Assembly (NCBI GenBank): GCA_965225935.1
Contig: CBDDCC010000011.1
Span: forward strand, 271,791 to 335,790
Length of the DNA stretch: 64,000 nucleotides
From: CALJXB01 sp965225935
GTDB lineage: Bacteria; Pseudomonadota; Alphaproteobacteria; Kiloniellales; JAKSDN01
Direction: 5' to 3'
Made by a program: the position numbers and the translations under genes. The notes below the pieces were generated by a model. That model was not told the origin of the DNA. It did not search any database and worked only from the letters and a program-made list of their open reading frames with translations. Of this stretch, positions 35,069-44,299 are shown piece after piece. Position 1 is the stretch's first letter, and each line of letters starts with the position of its first letter.

Positions 35069-35286
35069 GGATCGGGCGGCGGGTCGGTTGGGGCCGCCTC
35101 ATATGCCGAAGGGCCTAGGCGGCTTCGCCGGGTCGGACTATGCTGGCCGGGCGATTCAAGTTTTAATTGGTTGTTAAGCAGGAATGCGCAGTTTCGAGCC
35201 AATCGAAAGTGTAGTCAGGACTTTCGGTTGCGTCCCCGCCAAGGTGCCGTGGGGCCATAAAGCGCACCGAACCGGAGGATAGCCGC

Positions 35287-36342
35287 TTGTCGGCGGGCGA
35301 AGCGACAAGGCCAACCGCGCTGGTCACAGGGGCGGCCGGGTTCATCGGCAGTCACCTGGTGGAGCGGCTGCTCGCGGACGGCCACCCGGTGATCGCCGTC
35401 GACGACCTCTCGATCGGCCGCGCGGAGAACCTGTCCTTCGCGGAAAAGGCCGCATCGGAGCAGCGCTTCTTTTTCCACCAGCGCGACGTGGCCGGCGACG
35501 GTCTGGGCGACCTCTTCGACGGGGCCGACTGGGTGTTCCATCTAGCGGCACTGGCCGACATCGTGCCGTCGATCGAGCGGCCGCTGGCCTACCACCGGGC
35601 GAACGTCGAAGGCACCATCCGGGCCTTGGAATCCGCCCGGGCGGCGGGCGCGAAGCGCTTCGTCTACGCGGCCTCGTCGTCCTGCTACGGCATTCCCGAG
35701 ACCGTGCCCACGCCCGAAACCGCACCGGCCTCGCCCATGTATCCCTATGCCCTCACCAAGTGGGTCGGCGAGCGCTACGTCCTGCACTGGGCACAAACCT
35801 ACGGATTGCCGGCGGTCTCCCTCAGGCTGTTCAACGTCTTCGGCCCGCGCCACCGCACGACCGGCGCCTACGGCGCGGTCTTCGGCGTGTTCCTGGCCCA
35901 GAAGCTGGCCGGCAAGCCCTTCACCGTGGTCGGGGACGGCAGCCAGAGCCGGGACTTCACCTACGTGAGTGACGTGGCGGACGCCTTCGTGACCGCCGCG
36001 GCCTCCGATCTTTCGGGCGAGGCCCTGAACGTCGGTTCCGGCGGCCACTACAGCGTCAACCGCCTGGTGGAGCTCTTGGGCGGCGACGTGGTCCACGTGC
36101 CCCGGCGGCCGGGCGAGCCCGATGTCACCTTCGCCGATACGGCGAGGATCGAGGCCCTGCTGGGCTGGCACGCCCGGGTGCCCTTCGACGAGGGCGTGAA
36201 GCGCATGCTGGCGGAGATCGAGCTCTATCGCGATGCGCCGGTCTGGGAGCCGGACACCATCGCCGAGGCGACCGCCGACTGGTTCCGCTACCTCGGCCCC
36301 GCGGAGTCCCCTACAAAGGCTCCCGTGGAGGCGGCGGGATGA
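35287..36342 (+). CDS. NAD-dependent sugar epimerase/dehydratase (GalE/WbpP-like SDR)
   Basis: A 351-residue extended SDR. It has the NAD-binding motif GAAGFIGSHLVERLL, HLAALADIVPS, the catalytic Ser/Tyr/Lys in ASSSCYG and YPYALTKWVGERY, and a nucleotide-sugar segment RLFNVFGPRH. It probably epimerises a UDP-sugar. GGAGG at 35274-35278 lies 8 nt before the TTG start. It is the first gene of a tightly packed operon running to 46182, and its stop overlaps the next ATG (ATGA). Confidence 0.9.
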   Translation: MSAGEATRPTALVTGAAGFIGSHLVERLLADGHPVIAVDDLSIGRAENLSFAEKAASEQRFFFHQRDVAGDGLGDLFDGADWVFHLAALADIVPSIERPLAYHRANVEGTIRALESARAAGAKRFVYAASSSCYGIPETVPTPETAPASPMYPYALTKWVGERYVLHWAQTYGLPAVSLRLFNVFGPRHRTTGAYGAVFGVFLAQKLAGKPFTVVGDGSQSRDFTYVSDVADAFVTAAASDLSGEALNVGSGGHYSVNRLVELLGGDVVHVPRRPGEPDVTFADTARIEALLGWHARVPFDEGVKRMLAEIELYRDAPVWEPDTIAEATADWFRYLGPAESPTKAPVEAAG

Positions 36343-37934
36343 GCAAGGCGGCCAAGACCTTCCCCCGGGCCGCCGCGGCGGGCCCGTTCTCGCCGGACGA
36401 GGCGGCCTCGGCCCGCGCCAAGATCAGGACGCTGGATGCGCTGGCCGAGATCGCCGCCGAGGCCCAGGCCACCGGCCGGCAGGTCGTTCTGGCTCACGGC
36501 ACCTTCGACCTGCTGCACATGGGCCACGTGCGCCATCTGGAGCAGGCCCGCGCCGAGGGCGACATGCTGATCGTCACGATCACCGGTGACGCCTTCGTCA
36601 ACAAGGGCCCGGGCCGGCCGGTCTTCACCTCCGCGCTGCGCGCCGAGATGCTGGCGGCGCTGGGCTACGTGGACTGGGTCGCCGTCAACGAGGCGCCGAC
36701 GGCCGAGAACGTCATCGCCACCCTCAAGCCCGACGTCTACATGAAGGGCGGGGACTACGCCGAGGCCGAGAACGACGCCACAGGCAAGATCCTCGACGAG
36801 CGCGCGGCGGTCGAGGCATACGGCGGGCGCATCTCCTTCACCGACGACATCACCTTCAGCTCTTCGTCCCTGCTGAACCGCTTCTTCGACATCCACGATC
36901 CCAAGCTGCGCGGCTACCTGGAGCAGCAGCGCGACCGGGACATGGCCGACACGCTGCTCGGCATGATCGAAAAGGTGCGCGACTATCGGGTGCTTTTGGT
37001 GGGCGACGCCATCGTGGACGAGTACCACTACGTCTCGCCGCTCGGGAAGTCTCCCAAGGAGAACCTGATCGCCACGCTCTACCGCGACCGCGAGCTCTTC
37101 GCCGGCGGCGTGGTGGCGGCGGCCAACCACGTGGCCGGCTTCTGCGGCGAAGTGGAGGTGCTGACCTGCCTCGGCGAGGAGGACAGCTACGAGGACCTGA
37201 TCCTGGCGGCCGCCAAGCCCAACGTGAAGATCAACACGCTGCGCCGGCCTGGCGTGCCGACCACGCGCAAGAGCCGCTTCGTCGACGCCGACTACCTGCG
37301 CAAGCTGTTCGAAGTCTACCACATGGACGACAATCACCTGTCGGGCCACCTCGAGCAGGACCTCGCCCAGAAGATCCGCGCCCGCGCCGGGGACTTCGAC
37401 GTGGTGATCGTCACCGACTTCGGCCACGGCCTGATCACCAAGAGCGCCATCGAGGCCCTCAGCGAGAGCGCCAAGTTCCTGGCCGTCAACGCCCAGAGCA
37501 ACAGCGCCAACCACGGCTTCAACCTGGTGACCAAGTACCCCTGGGCCGACTACGTCTGCATCGACGCGCCGGAGGCCAAGCTCGCCGTCTCAGACAAGTT
37601 CAGCGACCTGGGGCTGATCGCCAGCAAGCTGCTGCCGGAGCTGATCGTCTGCGACCGCATGATCCTGACCCACGGCCGCTACGGCTGCGTCACCTACGAC
37701 CGCAGCGAGGGCGTGCACTACATCCCCGCCTTCACCGGACAGGCCCTCGACACCATGGGCGCGGGCGACGCCTTCCTGGCGGTGACCGCGCCGCTGGTCG
37801 CGAGCGGCGCCAACCTGGAGCAGGTGGGCTTCGTCGGCAACGCGGTCGGTGCCATGAAGGTGGGCATCGTCGGCCACCGGGAGTCGATCGAGAAGGTGCC
37901 GCTGATCCGCTATCTGCAGACGCTGCTGAAGTAG
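36339..37934 (+). CDS. Heptose/sugar cytidylyltransferase-kinase fusion, inverted HldE order
   Basis: A 531-residue bifunctional protein. An N-terminal nucleotidyltransferase has VVLAHGTFDLLHMGHVRHLEQA (signature H53-G-T-F, then H60-M-G-H63) and KGGDYAEAEN. A C-terminal PfkB-type sugar kinase (about 215-531) has DTMGAGDAFLAVTAPLVASG near residues 470-490. E. coli HldE has the kinase first and the nucleotidyltransferase last, so the order is reversed here. With GmhA- and GmhB-like genes in the window the likely product is an ADP- or other NDP-heptose. Base and phosphate specificity are not deducible. Confidence 0.9.
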   Translation: MSKAAKTFPRAAAAGPFSPDEAASARAKIRTLDALAEIAAEAQATGRQVVLAHGTFDLLHMGHVRHLEQARAEGDMLIVTITGDAFVNKGPGRPVFTSALRAEMLAALGYVDWVAVNEAPTAENVIATLKPDVYMKGGDYAEAENDATGKILDERAAVEAYGGRISFTDDITFSSSSLLNRFFDIHDPKLRGYLEQQRDRDMADTLLGMIEKVRDYRVLLVGDAIVDEYHYVSPLGKSPKENLIATLYRDRELFAGGVVAAANHVAGFCGEVEVLTCLGEEDSYEDLILAAAKPNVKINTLRRPGVPTTRKSRFVDADYLRKLFEVYHMDDNHLSGHLEQDLAQKIRARAGDFDVVIVTDFGHGLITKSAIEALSESAKFLAVNAQSNSANHGFNLVTKYPWADYVCIDAPEAKLAVSDKFSDLGLIASKLLPELIVCDRMILTHGRYGCVTYDRSEGVHYIPAFTGQALDTMGAGDAFLAVTAPLVASGANLEQVGFVGNAVGAMKVGIVGHRESIEKVPLIRYLQTLLK

Positions 37935-37942
37935 GCTAGGTG

Positions 37943-38578
37943 ATGGACCGGCAGGACATGGACGGGCAGGTCGAAGGCTACTTCGCCACCCTGGGCGCCC
38001 TCGGCGCCGAGATCAAAGCGAGCGATGGCGCAGGCGCGCCGTTGACCCTCGCGGCCGCCCTCGAGTGGTCTATCGCCAGAGTCGAAGGCACCCGCGCCAA
38101 GGGCGCCAAGATCCTCTTCGTCGGCAATGGCGGCAGCGCCGCGGTCGCCAGCCACATGGCGATCGACTATAGCCGCAACGGGGGCTTCAGCGCGCTGGCC
38201 TTCAACGACGGTGCGGCGCTCACCTGCTTCAGCAACGATCTCGGCTACGAGCAAGTCTTCGCCGCCCAGGTGGAGGTGCATGGCCGCGAAGGCGACCTGC
38301 TGGTGGCGATCTCCAGCTCCGGCAACTCCGACAACATCGTCAACGCGGTCGCCGCCGCGCGCTCGAAGGGCCTCGACGTGCTGACCCTTTCGGGCTTTGC
38401 GCCGGACAACCGTCTGCGCGCTCTGGGCGACGTGAACGTCTACGTGCCCAACGGTCTCTACGGCTTCGTCGAGATTGCTCACCTGGCCGTCTGTCACGCC
38501 ATCCTCGACGTCGCCATGGGCTGGCGGGTCGAGGGCGCGCGGCCGGTCTACGCGGCGGCCAAACGGCGGCGGGCATGA
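37943..38578 (+). CDS. SIS-domain phosphosugar isomerase, GmhA-like
   Basis: A 211-residue single SIS-domain protein: ILFVGNGGSAAVASHMAIDYSRN binds phosphosugar, and VAISSSGNSDNIVNAVAAARSKGLDVLTLSGF is typical of GmhA/DiaA. GmhA converts sedoheptulose 7-phosphate to D-glycero-manno-heptose 7-phosphate. The neighbouring kinase/cytidylyltransferase and the GmhB-like phosphatase 15 kb away support that role. ATG at 37943 is used; a GTG sits just before it at 37940. The stop overlaps the next ATG. Confidence 0.87.
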   Translation: MDRQDMDGQVEGYFATLGALGAEIKASDGAGAPLTLAAALEWSIARVEGTRAKGAKILFVGNGGSAAVASHMAIDYSRNGGFSALAFNDGAALTCFSNDLGYEQVFAAQVEVHGREGDLLVAISSSGNSDNIVNAVAAARSKGLDVLTLSGFAPDNRLRALGDVNVYVPNGLYGFVEIAHLAVCHAILDVAMGWRVEGARPVYAAAKRRRA

Positions 38579-39570
38579 GCGGCAAGGCGCGCAACGTCCT
38601 GGTGACCGGCGGGGCCGGTTATGTGGGCGCGATGCTGGTGCCCAAGCTGCTGAGCGCCGGCCACCGGGTGACGGTGCTGGACCTCTTCATCTACGGCGAC
38701 ACCCTGGCCGGGGCCGCCGAGCATCCGGGTCTCCGCCAGGTGCGCGGCGATCTCAGGGACCCGGCCGTGGTGGCCGATGCGCTCGCGGGCTGCGACGCGG
38801 TGATCCATCTGGCCTGCATCTCCAACGATCCCTCCTTTGAGCTGGATCCGGGACTCGGCAAGTCGATCAACCACGAGTCTTTCCGGCCGCTGGTCCGCGC
38901 CGCCAAGGCGGCGGGCGTCGAGCGCTTCATCTACGCCTCGTCGTCGTCGGTCTACGGCGTGAAGGAGGAGGAGAACGTCACAGAGGACCTGAGCCTAGAG
39001 CCGCTCACCGACTACTCGCGCTTCAAGGCGCTCTGCGAGGACGAGCTGCTGGCCGAGCGGGCGCCGGGCTTCGCCGTGCTGATCCTGCGGCCGGCGACGG
39101 TCTGCGGCTACAGCCCGCGGCTGCGGCTCGATCTGACGGTCAACATCCTGACCAACCACGCCGTCAACAACGGGCGCATCAAGGTTTTCGGCGGCAGCCA
39201 GAAGCGGCCCAACATCCACATCGAGGACATGACCAACATCTACCTGGCGTGCCTTGACGCGCCGGCCGACGCCATCGACGGCAAGGTCTTCAACGCCGGC
39301 TACCAGAACCATCCGGTCCAGGCCATCGCCGAGATGGTGCAGGGGGTGGTGGGCGAGGTGCCCATCGAGGTTCTGCCGACCGACGACCTGCGTTCCTACC
39401 ACGTGAACTCGGAGCGCATTCGCCGTGAGCTCGGCTTCGTGCCGCGCCACACCATTGAGCAAGCCATAACCGATCTCTGCGAGGCCTTCGCCGCCGGGCG
39501 GGTGCCCGATCCCATGAACGACCCGCGCTACTACAACATCAAGCGCATGCAGGAGCTGTCGCTGCAATGA
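38575..39570 (+). CDS. NAD-dependent epimerase/dehydratase (SDR)
   Basis: A 331-residue extended SDR: NAD motif TGGAGYVGAMLVPKLL, DAVIHLACISNDPSFELDP, catalytic ASSSSVYG and Tyr/Lys in LTDYSRFKALCEDEL. It is of the type found in heptose and deoxysugar pathways. The DPRYYNIKRMQEL end is a distinctive tail. Overlaps its neighbours by 4 bp on both sides (ATGA), indicating coupling. Substrate undetermined. Confidence 0.9.
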   Translation: MSGKARNVLVTGGAGYVGAMLVPKLLSAGHRVTVLDLFIYGDTLAGAAEHPGLRQVRGDLRDPAVVADALAGCDAVIHLACISNDPSFELDPGLGKSINHESFRPLVRAAKAAGVERFIYASSSSVYGVKEEENVTEDLSLEPLTDYSRFKALCEDELLAERAPGFAVLILRPATVCGYSPRLRLDLTVNILTNHAVNNGRIKVFGGSQKRPNIHIEDMTNIYLACLDAPADAIDGKVFNAGYQNHPVQAIAEMVQGVVGEVPIEVLPTDDLRSYHVNSERIRRELGFVPRHTIEQAITDLCEAFAAGRVPDPMNDPRYYNIKRMQELSLQ

Positions 39571-40595
39571 GTGCGGGCGCGAGCACCGTCACGCCGTTCG
39601 ACAGGCCCCCCGAGCCGGAGCTGGACCTCCGGCCGGACGCCCTGCTCGGTTACTTCCGGGCCATGCTGCGCATCCGCATGGTCGAGGAGGAGATCGCCGC
39701 CCGCTATCCGGTCGAGGAGCAGAAGATGCGCTGCCCGGTACATCTCTCGATCGGCCAGGAGGCGATCGCGGTCGGCGTGAGCGCGGCGCTTCGGACCGAC
39801 GACCAGGTGGTCAGCAACCACCGCTGCCACGCCCACTATCTCGCCAAGGGCGGCGACCTTGAGGCCATGCTGGCCGAGCTCTACGGCAAGGCGGCGGGCT
39901 GCTGCGGCGGGCGCGGCGGCTCCATGCACCTCTTCGACAGCGCGGCCGGCGTGCTCCTCAGCCTGCCCATCGTCGGCGCCTCGATCCCCATCGGCGTCGG
40001 CGCGGCCCTGGCTCTCAAGCAACGGAGGCGGGACGCGGTTGCCGTCATCTACCTGGGCGACGCCGGCCTGGAGGAAGGGGTCTATCACGAGAGCGCCAAC
40101 TTCGCCGCGCTCCACGGACTGCCGGCCGTCTTCGTCTGCGAGAACAACCTCTATTCCGTCTACACCCATCTCGAGGAGCGGCAGCCCCCGCGGCCTCTGG
40201 TTGAGATGGGCCGGGCCCACGGCCTCTCGAGCTGCCACGTGGACGGCAACGACCTCAGGGCCGTGGCCCGGGCCGCAGGCGAGGCGGTCGAGCGGGCCCG
40301 CGACGGTGGAGGGGCGAGCTTCATCCTGGCCGACACCTACCGCTGGCGAGAGCACTGCGGGCCCTTCTACGACAACGATCTGGGCTACCGCAGCGAGGAG
40401 GAGTTCCAGGAATGGCGCCGGCGCGATCCCATCGCCCGTCTCAGGCGCCTCCTGACCGAAGCCGGACTGCTGGACGCTGAGCGCGAGGCGGAGATGGCGC
40501 ACGCGGCCGAGGACGAGATCGCGGACGCCTTCGCCTTCGCCGAGGCAGCCCCCTTCCCGGATGCGGCCTCGGGAGCAGGTGGCGTCTATGCCTGA
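39567..40595 (+). CDS. ThDP-dependent 2-oxoacid dehydrogenase E1, alpha subunit
   Basis: A 342-residue E1-alpha of the pyruvate/branched-chain dehydrogenase family. The thiamine diphosphate motif runs from G164-D165-A to E192-N-N (LGDAGLEEGVYHE...VCENNLYS). HLSIGQEAIAVGVSAAL and GRGGSMHLFD are family marks. No E2 or E3 gene is nearby, so the pair may work as a decarboxylase or carboligase rather than in a full complex. Its place inside a glycan operon is unusual. Confidence 0.92.
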   Translation: MSAGASTVTPFDRPPEPELDLRPDALLGYFRAMLRIRMVEEEIAARYPVEEQKMRCPVHLSIGQEAIAVGVSAALRTDDQVVSNHRCHAHYLAKGGDLEAMLAELYGKAAGCCGGRGGSMHLFDSAAGVLLSLPIVGASIPIGVGAALALKQRRRDAVAVIYLGDAGLEEGVYHESANFAALHGLPAVFVCENNLYSVYTHLEERQPPRPLVEMGRAHGLSSCHVDGNDLRAVARAAGEAVERARDGGGASFILADTYRWREHCGPFYDNDLGYRSEEEFQEWRRRDPIARLRRLLTEAGLLDAEREAEMAHAAEDEIADAFAFAEAAPFPDAASGAGGVYA

Positions 40596-41670
40596 GCCCC
40601 GGATCCTTAGTGCCGCCGAGGCCCTGCGCGAGGCCATGGACCTGGCGCTTGCGCGCTGGCCCGAGGTCTATCTCATGGGCGAGGGCGTGGCCGATCCCAA
40701 GGGCATCTTCGGCACCACGGCGGGACTGGTCGAGAAGTACGGTCCCGAGCGGGTTGTCGAGACGCCCGTTTCGGAGAACGGCCTGACCGGCATCGCCATC
40801 GGCTCCGCCCTCCTGGGCCAGCGGCCGGTGCTGGTGCATCAGCGGGTCGACTTCGCCCTGCTCAGCCTGGAGCAGCTCTTCAATAGCGCCGCCAAGAGCC
40901 ATTACGTGACGAACGGCCGCCACGAGGTGCCCCTGGTGGTGCGCATGGTGATCGGCCGCGGCTGGGGCCAGGGCCCGCAGCACTCCCAGAGCCTGGAGGC
41001 CATGTTCGCCCAGGTGCCGGGCCTGAAGGTGGTCATGCCGTCCACGCCCGGTGAGTTCAAAGGCCTGCTGCTGGGGGCGATCGCCGACGACAACCCCGTC
41101 CTCATGCTGGAGCATCGCTGGCTGCACTACGTGACCGGAGAAGTGCCGGACGGCTTCCATGCCATCCCCATCGAGGGCCCGCGCCTGGCGCGCGAAGGCG
41201 GCGACGTGACCATCGTCGCTTCCTCCTACATGGTGCTGGAAGCCCTGCGCGCGGCCGACGCGCTCGCCGAGGCCGGCTGCGAGGCCGAGGTCTTCGACCT
41301 CAGGGTGCTGCGGCCGCTTGCCCTCGACCGGATCGTTCAGTCGGTGCGCAAGACGGGCCGCCTGATCACCCTCGACACGGGCTGGCGCATCGGCGGCATG
41401 GGGGCGGAGCTGGTGGCCGAGGTGAGCGAGCAAGCCTTCGCGGCGCTCAAGCAGCCGCCGCGGCGGATCGGCCTGCCCGACCATCCCACCCCCAGCAGCC
41501 GAGCGCTCGCCGCCGCCTACTATCCGGGCTCGGTCGACATCGTCGACGCCGTGGAAGAGCTGCTGCAGCTCGACGGAGCCGCTGCCGAGAGCGCCCGCCA
41601 GGCCTGCATCGCGGCGCGCCAGGGCGTGCACATCGACAAGCCCGACCCGGCCTTCAAGGGGCCCTTCTGA
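40588..41670 (+). CDS. ThDP-dependent dehydrogenase E1, beta subunit (transketolase-like)
   Basis: A 360-residue E1-beta: pyrimidine-binding domain (AAEALREAMDLALARWPEVYLMGEGV, TPVSENGLTGIAIGSAL, QRVDFALLSLEQLFNSAAK) and C-terminal transketolase-like domain (DVTIVASSYMVLEALRAADAL, FDLRVLRPL). AGGTGG precedes the ATG at 40588 (MPEPRIL), which overlaps the alpha-subunit stop; an ATG at 40561 is upstream in frame but lacks a ribosome site. Forms a heterotetramer with the preceding gene product by family precedent. Confidence 0.92.
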   Translation: MPEPRILSAAEALREAMDLALARWPEVYLMGEGVADPKGIFGTTAGLVEKYGPERVVETPVSENGLTGIAIGSALLGQRPVLVHQRVDFALLSLEQLFNSAAKSHYVTNGRHEVPLVVRMVIGRGWGQGPQHSQSLEAMFAQVPGLKVVMPSTPGEFKGLLLGAIADDNPVLMLEHRWLHYVTGEVPDGFHAIPIEGPRLAREGGDVTIVASSYMVLEALRAADALAEAGCEAEVFDLRVLRPLALDRIVQSVRKTGRLITLDTGWRIGGMGAELVAEVSEQAFAALKQPPRRIGLPDHPTPSSRALAAAYYPGSVDIVDAVEELLQLDGAAAESARQACIAARQGVHIDKPDPAFKGPF

Positions 41671-42812
41671 TGAGCGATCCGGCCGAGAAGCGGGACCTGC
41701 GGCCCCCCATGCGGGTGCGCTACTCCTACCTGCCTCAGCAGTTCGCGGAGATCGACGATCTCTGGGCGGAGCTGAAGGCCTTCGTCGCGACCGGCGACTT
41801 CACCCTGGGCAAGCCGCTCGCCGAATTCGAGGGCCGCTTCGCCGCGCTGATCGGCAGCCGTCACGCCGTCGGCGTCAACTCGGGCACAGACGCCATCAAG
41901 CTGGCCCTCAAAGCCGTCGGCGTGATGCCGGGCGACGAGGTCATCACCGCGGCCAACACCTTCGTCGCCACCGTGGGCGCCATCAACGAGCTGGGCGCGA
42001 CGCCGGTCTTCGTCGACGTGGACGACAGCTTCTGCATGGACGTGGACCTGGTGGAAGCCGCCATCACCGAGCGCACCCGAGCCATCGTGCCGGTCCACTT
42101 CACCGGCTACATGACCGACCTGCGCAAGCTCGTGCCCCTTGCCGAGCGTCACGGGCTGCCGCTGGTGGAGGACGCCTGCCAGTCGATCCTCGGCGCCCTC
42201 GACGGGCGCAACGCCGGGACCTGGGGCCGGGCCGGGGCCTTCTCGCTCCATCCCTTGAAGAACCTCAACGTCTGGTCGGACGGCGGGCTCATCGTGACGG
42301 ACGACGACGCCCTCGCCGATCAGCTGCGCCTGCTGCGCAACCACGGCCTTGCCGACCGGGATACGGTGGCGCTTCTGGGCTACAACTCGCGCCTCGACAC
42401 CATCCAGGCCGTGGTGGGCAACTGGCTGATCCCCCAAACGAGTGCGATCGCCGAGGCGCGCATCGCCAACGCCACCAACTACGACCGGGGCCTGGGCGCG
42501 ATCCCGCAGGTCCGCGTGCCGCCCCGGCCCGAGGGCATGCGGATCGTCTACCATCTCTACATGGTTTTCGCCGAGGCGCGCGACGCGCTTCTCACCCACT
42601 GCCAGGCGGCAGGCATCGAGGCCAAGGTCCACTACCCGGAGCCCATCTACCGCCAGCCCGGACTGGCCCACCTCGGCCACCGGGAGGGCGACTTCCCGGT
42701 CACCGACCGGCACGCCCGGGAGATCATCACCTTTCCCGTCGACCAGCACCTGTCGCCCGCCGAGCTGGACTACGTGATCGAGACCGTGAGGGACTTCTAT
42801 GCCGGTCGCTGA
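41670..42812 (+). CDS. DegT/DnrJ/EryC1/StrS sugar aminotransferase (first copy)
   Basis: A 380-residue PLP-dependent nucleotide-sugar aminotransferase. PLP lysine K197 in FSLHPLKNLNVWSDGG; VEDACQSILGA supplies the Asp that contacts PLP; GVNSGTDAIKLAL is the phosphate-binding segment. Such enzymes convert keto-sugars to amino-sugars. It starts in the last base of the E1-beta stop (TGATG) and overlaps the second aminotransferase by 14 bp. The two copies look paralogous and probably act on different keto-sugars or as a heterodimer. Confidence 0.93.
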   Translation: MSDPAEKRDLRPPMRVRYSYLPQQFAEIDDLWAELKAFVATGDFTLGKPLAEFEGRFAALIGSRHAVGVNSGTDAIKLALKAVGVMPGDEVITAANTFVATVGAINELGATPVFVDVDDSFCMDVDLVEAAITERTRAIVPVHFTGYMTDLRKLVPLAERHGLPLVEDACQSILGALDGRNAGTWGRAGAFSLHPLKNLNVWSDGGLIVTDDDALADQLRLLRNHGLADRDTVALLGYNSRLDTIQAVVGNWLIPQTSAIAEARIANATNYDRGLGAIPQVRVPPRPEGMRIVYHLYMVFAEARDALLTHCQAAGIEAKVHYPEPIYRQPGLAHLGHREGDFPVTDRHAREIITFPVDQHLSPAELDYVIETVRDFYAGR

Positions 42813-43959
42813 GCCGAAGGTCCTGGAGCCGCAGGCGGCGCCGCGAGACGACGCGGCGCGCAGGGTCCCCTACGTGGACCTGGCGGGCCAGTGGGCCGAG
42901 GAGCGGGACGAACTCCTGCCCATCATCGAGCGGGTGCTGGCCGGCGGCCACTGGGTCGGCGGCGCGGAGGTTGCCCGCTTCGAGCAGGCCGTTGCGGCGC
43001 TCTGCGGGGTGAGGCATGCCGTCGCGCTCAACTCCGGCAGCGACGCGCTCTCCCTTGCTCTCGCGGCGCTCGGCATCGGCCCGGGCGATGAGGTGATCAC
43101 GCCGCCCAACTCCTTCATCGCCTCGACCGCAGCCATCGTCCAGGTCGGCGCGCGGCCGGTCTTCGCCGACGTGCAGGACGACCAGAACGTCGATCCCGAG
43201 CGCGTCGAGGCGGCGATCACGACCAGGACCAAGGCCGTCATGCCGGTCCACCTGACCGGCCGCATTGCCGACATGACACCGATCCTGGAGATCGCGGAGC
43301 GCCACGACCTGCCGGTGGTCGAGGATGCCGCTCAGTCGATCGGCTCGCGCTACGACGGCCGCATGAGCGGCAGCCTGGGCCAAGTCGGCTGCTTCTCGAC
43401 TCATCCCCTGAAGAACCTCAACGCCTGCGGCGACGGCGGCTTCGTCACCACCGACGATGCCGGGATCGCCGAGGCCGTGCGCGCGCTCCGCAACCACGGC
43501 CTGGCGGACCGGGACACGGTGACGCGCTTCGGCCAGGTTTCGCGCATGGACAGCCTCCAGGCCGCGATCCTGGCCTACCGCCTGGGCCGCCTGGACGACA
43601 CGATCCGACAACGCCGGGCCAATGCGGCGCTCTACTGGGAACGGCTCGATCCCGCGTCGGTCTTCGTCCCCGCAGAGCGGGAGGGGACCATCGACAGCTA
43701 CCACACCTTCGTCGTTCAGGTGGACCGGCGCGACGAGCTGCAAGCCTTCCTCAAGGCACGCGGCATCGGCAGCGCGATCCACTACCCGGTGCCGATTCAT
43801 CTGCAGCCGGCGGCGAAGGATCTGGGCTACGGGCCCGGCGACTTTCCCGTGGCCGAGCGTCAGGCCGGCCGCATCCTGAGCCTGCCGGTGCACCAGATGA
43901 TGAGCCGCGAGGACGTCTGCTACGTCGCCGAGCAGGTCAATGCCTTCTACGGGGCATGA
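42799..43959 (+). CDS. DegT/DnrJ/EryC1/StrS sugar aminotransferase (second copy)
   Basis: A 386-residue paralogue of the previous gene. PLP lysine K205 in STHPLKNLNACGDGG, VEDAAQSIGSRYDG and ALNSGSDALSLAL. The N-terminus (PYVDLAGQWAEERDELLPIIERVLAGGHWVGG) matches the usual DegT start. Overlap with the first copy by 14 bp indicates translational coupling. Side by side, the two proteins share nearly identical motif segments but differ in the C-terminal substrate region. Confidence 0.93.
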   Translation: MPVAEPKVLEPQAAPRDDAARRVPYVDLAGQWAEERDELLPIIERVLAGGHWVGGAEVARFEQAVAALCGVRHAVALNSGSDALSLALAALGIGPGDEVITPPNSFIASTAAIVQVGARPVFADVQDDQNVDPERVEAAITTRTKAVMPVHLTGRIADMTPILEIAERHDLPVVEDAAQSIGSRYDGRMSGSLGQVGCFSTHPLKNLNACGDGGFVTTDDAGIAEAVRALRNHGLADRDTVTRFGQVSRMDSLQAAILAYRLGRLDDTIRQRRANAALYWERLDPASVFVPAEREGTIDSYHTFVVQVDRRDELQAFLKARGIGSAIHYPVPIHLQPAAKDLGYGPGDFPVAERQAGRILSLPVHQMMSREDVCYVAEQVNAFYGA

Positions 43960-43975
43960 GGCGGGCGGGACGATC

Positions 43976-44299
43976 ATGAGCGAGACGTCGGCAATCGACT
44001 ACGAGGCCCTGGTGCGGGCCTTCGAGGAAGCCCTGGTCACCAAGCTGCGCGGCCACGGCGCCGAGGCGGACTATCTGGAGATGTGGGTGCCCGACGAGGA
44101 TCCGGTGAAGAGCCTGCTGAACATGGTCGAGGCCGCCGAGGCCTATGGCCGGGAGGAGATCGCCATTCGCGTGGCGGCGGAGACCCTGAACGACGGGCAG
44201 CTCGAAGAGCTCATGGGACTGCTGAACGGGATCGGCAGCGCCCGCGCTACCCCCCGGGAGGGTGGCCGGCTGATCGAAGTGACGGGGATGCAGGGCTGA
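43976..44299 (+). CDS. Small acidic protein, unknown
   Basis: A 107-residue acidic protein with no recognised family. Predicted mostly helical: DYEALVRAFEEALVTKLRGHGAEADYLEMW, then a segment with VKSLLNMVEAAEAYGREEIAIRVAAETL and the end EVTGMQG. ATG at 43976 is chosen over an upstream ATG at 43940 that overlaps the aminotransferase gene. It abuts the next gene (TGA-ATG), so the two probably work together. Confidence 0.7.
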   Translation: MSETSAIDYEALVRAFEEALVTKLRGHGAEADYLEMWVPDEDPVKSLLNMVEAAEAYGREEIAIRVAAETLNDGQLEELMGLLNGIGSARATPREGGRLIEVTGMQG

